DNA of 64,000 bases from Rhyacichthys aspro. Lineage: Eukaryota; Chordata; Actinopteri; Gobiiformes; Rhyacichthyidae. A program made the position numbers and the translations under genes. Of this stretch, positions 62,408-64,000 are shown one piece after another. Location of the stretch: contig CM072156.1 of NCBI GenBank assembly GCA_036850595.1, positions 5,759,441 through 5,823,440 of the forward strand. Direction: 5' to 3'. Below the pieces are notes generated by a model. The model saw only the letters and a program-made list of their open reading frames with translations. It was not told the origin of the DNA and did not search any database. Positions within the stretch are counted from its first letter, which is position 1. Each line of letters begins with the position of its first letter.

Positions 62408-63840
62408 GGGTTTGGCTGGGAGAAAAAAAAAGCTGCTGGGTTGTGTGGCTCTGTCAGTGGGATATGATTCAGTGAAGATGATAAAAGAAAATCACAAAGA
62501 AGTAGGACTGGGCGACATGGCAAAATAATAATAATAATAATTTAAGATTTTAATGATTTATTCTTCTAATCTGACCTAAAAAAAAAAAAAATTAAGCCCT
62601 TCTTTTTTATTGTACATAAAGAATTAGTTTGGTCCCTGTCGATTTGAGAGAGGATTTCAAAAGAGGCGGAACAAATGGATGCAGATTAAAGTACTTCAAC
62701 TGGATACAGCCAATCAGAATTTAGGGGGTAGTACCAACATACGCAGAATAAACTCCCTCTGGACTGACACAATTTGAAAAACACTAATCAGAAAGAAACA
62801 ATTATTGCATAAAGCCTGTGCCATTTTAAATAACCATTAGGATTGGTAAGGTTATATTGGGCTTGGTTCTAAATCTACTTCATATCACTAAGAAAGTAAA
62901 TGGGTCAGGATGGCCAGGCTACTAAAAAGGCATCTCAAATGTAGTTTTATGTATCTGAAATATAATACATTATTTCTTTGTATGCTTCATGCTAACACAA
63001 AACAACAATATCAAAGCAGCAGCAGCAGCAGTGTGCAGTACTCTCACCAATGCCTTTTATTTCTCTCTATAGACGTATTCGAGTGTAATTTATAGGCACA
63101 AGTTTTGTAAAAAAGTGCTCTGTTAAATCAAAGCACATGGCTAATTTGCATAAATCAACACTACACTACATCACGGACACTACACTGTGCATGTTTATGT
63201 CAGTTAACTATGTTTCTCTGGTGTTTATTTGTTGCCTTTAGCGTCTTTAGAGCAAGTCAATTCCCCTTCTTAAGTAACAGTACTGATAAAGAGGTGGAAA
63301 TGTACTCAAGAGGCAGTAAAAGTATCACATTAAAATTTTGACTTAAGTGAAAGTATTGAAGTACTTTTTTAAAATTTACTTTAAAGTGTAAAAGTATTTG
63401 ACTCAATCATTATGAAACTAATTAAGGTGACGTTCAGGTGTGTCTGTTTAATAGTTAGGTCACTGAGAGAGGAAAAGCAACTGCTGCTTGATGCTGCGTT
63501 CATGTGTGCTTTGTAAAACTCAGCACTGTTTATGCACCGATTAAACATTTAATTGCACATTTACAACAATTTTAAAAACTCAAATTTACTTGAACTTGTA
63601 AAGCCAACGGTAAACTGTAGTGTAGTAGAAAGGACAGATATTTGCTCTAAAATGTAGTGGAGTAAAAGTCAAAAGTACCCACTTTTAAATCTACTTCAAA
63701 AACTTGAATTATTTGACTAAATTGATTTACCGCCCAGCTCTAATAGGAGGGTTTGGCTTTGAGAAATGAAGCATGGGCTACTGCCTGGTTAGATGGCTTT
63801 GTGTCATTGGGATAGGATTCAGTGCTGATGATGAAAGACA
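62408..63840. repeat. Element with inverted ends flanked by a direct repeat
   Basis: TAGGACTGGGCGACAT (62503-62518) and the complement of TTACCGCCCAGCTCTA (63727-63742) form an imperfect inverted pair; TAG-GCTGGGCG ends are common on fish repeats. Outside it, 62408-62497 and 63749-63840 are imperfect direct repeats (both start GGGTTTGGCT and contain GGGATA-GATTCAGTG then GATGAT-AAAG). The interior includes an AAT microsatellite and, at about 63290-63700, repeated TAAAAGTA-like words typical of a dispersed teleost repeat. No transposase frame remains. Confidence 0.4.
62524..62541. repeat. AAT microsatellite
   Basis: Six AAT units in zswim6 intron 1. Confidence 0.85.
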
Positions 63841-64000
63841 TCAGGGCAATAGAATACATGTGGAGGTTATTGTGCGTATGGGGGAAGCTAATATACTTGA
63901 ATGGATCTTGTGTCGCCAGATTCCTCTCCTCCCCCTCTCCCATCTCTCCCAAGTGAGCAGCTATAAAACTCTCCATATTTACTCCCCTAAGGCCAACTAC
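63841..64000. other. zswim6 intron 1, end of window
   Basis: Nothing recognised; the intron continues past the window edge. Confidence 0.4.

Noticed and set aside
1..64000. CRISPR arrays, operons, bacterial or phage genes
   Set aside because: The window is clearly vertebrate, with introns and transposon relics; none of these was seen.

Overview
The window is vertebrate nuclear DNA, almost certainly from a teleost fish. Genes are split by GT-AG introns, long introns are AT-rich, and transposon relics are scattered. The order elovl7 (-), ercc8 (-), ndufaf2 (+), smim15 (-), zswim6 (+) matches the gene order I recall for human 5q12.1. Calls rest on reading exons by eye and comparing them with remembered family sequences; no alignment or transcript data were available.

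Layout. 1-7534 is mostly non-coding: a hAT-type MITE (757-1200), a weak Ig-like fragment (3446-3670), and one strongly coding-like terminal exon of an unrecognised minus-strand gene (5599-5736). 7535-20170 is a head-to-tail segmental duplication carrying two complete very-long-chain fatty acid elongase genes (elovl7-type), each with its own promoter and 5' UTR exon. 20409-31439 is a complete 12-exon ercc8 (CSA). 31440-31891 is a compact divergent promoter shared with ndufaf2. ndufaf2 runs from 31892 to 54696 with a 17.4 kb first intron that holds several GC-rich, possibly regulatory blocks. smim15 (56110-57200) converges on ndufaf2. zswim6 begins at 58984 in a CpG-rich block; only exon 1 is present and its intron runs off the right edge.

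The genes form no single pathway: ER fatty acid elongation (elovl7 pair), transcription-coupled DNA repair (ercc8), mitochondrial complex I assembly (ndufaf2), a small membrane protein (smim15) and a SWIM-type zinc-finger protein (zswim6). ercc8 and ndufaf2 are linked by their shared promoter.

I found no clear new molecular system. The points most worth a second look are the tandem elovl7 pair with a sharp gene-conversion signature over the last exon and 3' UTR, a well-conserved unexplained block downstream of both copies, the orphan exon near 5.6 kb, a pair of RFX-like X-boxes in the ndufaf2 intron, and a repeat-flanked element near 63 kb.
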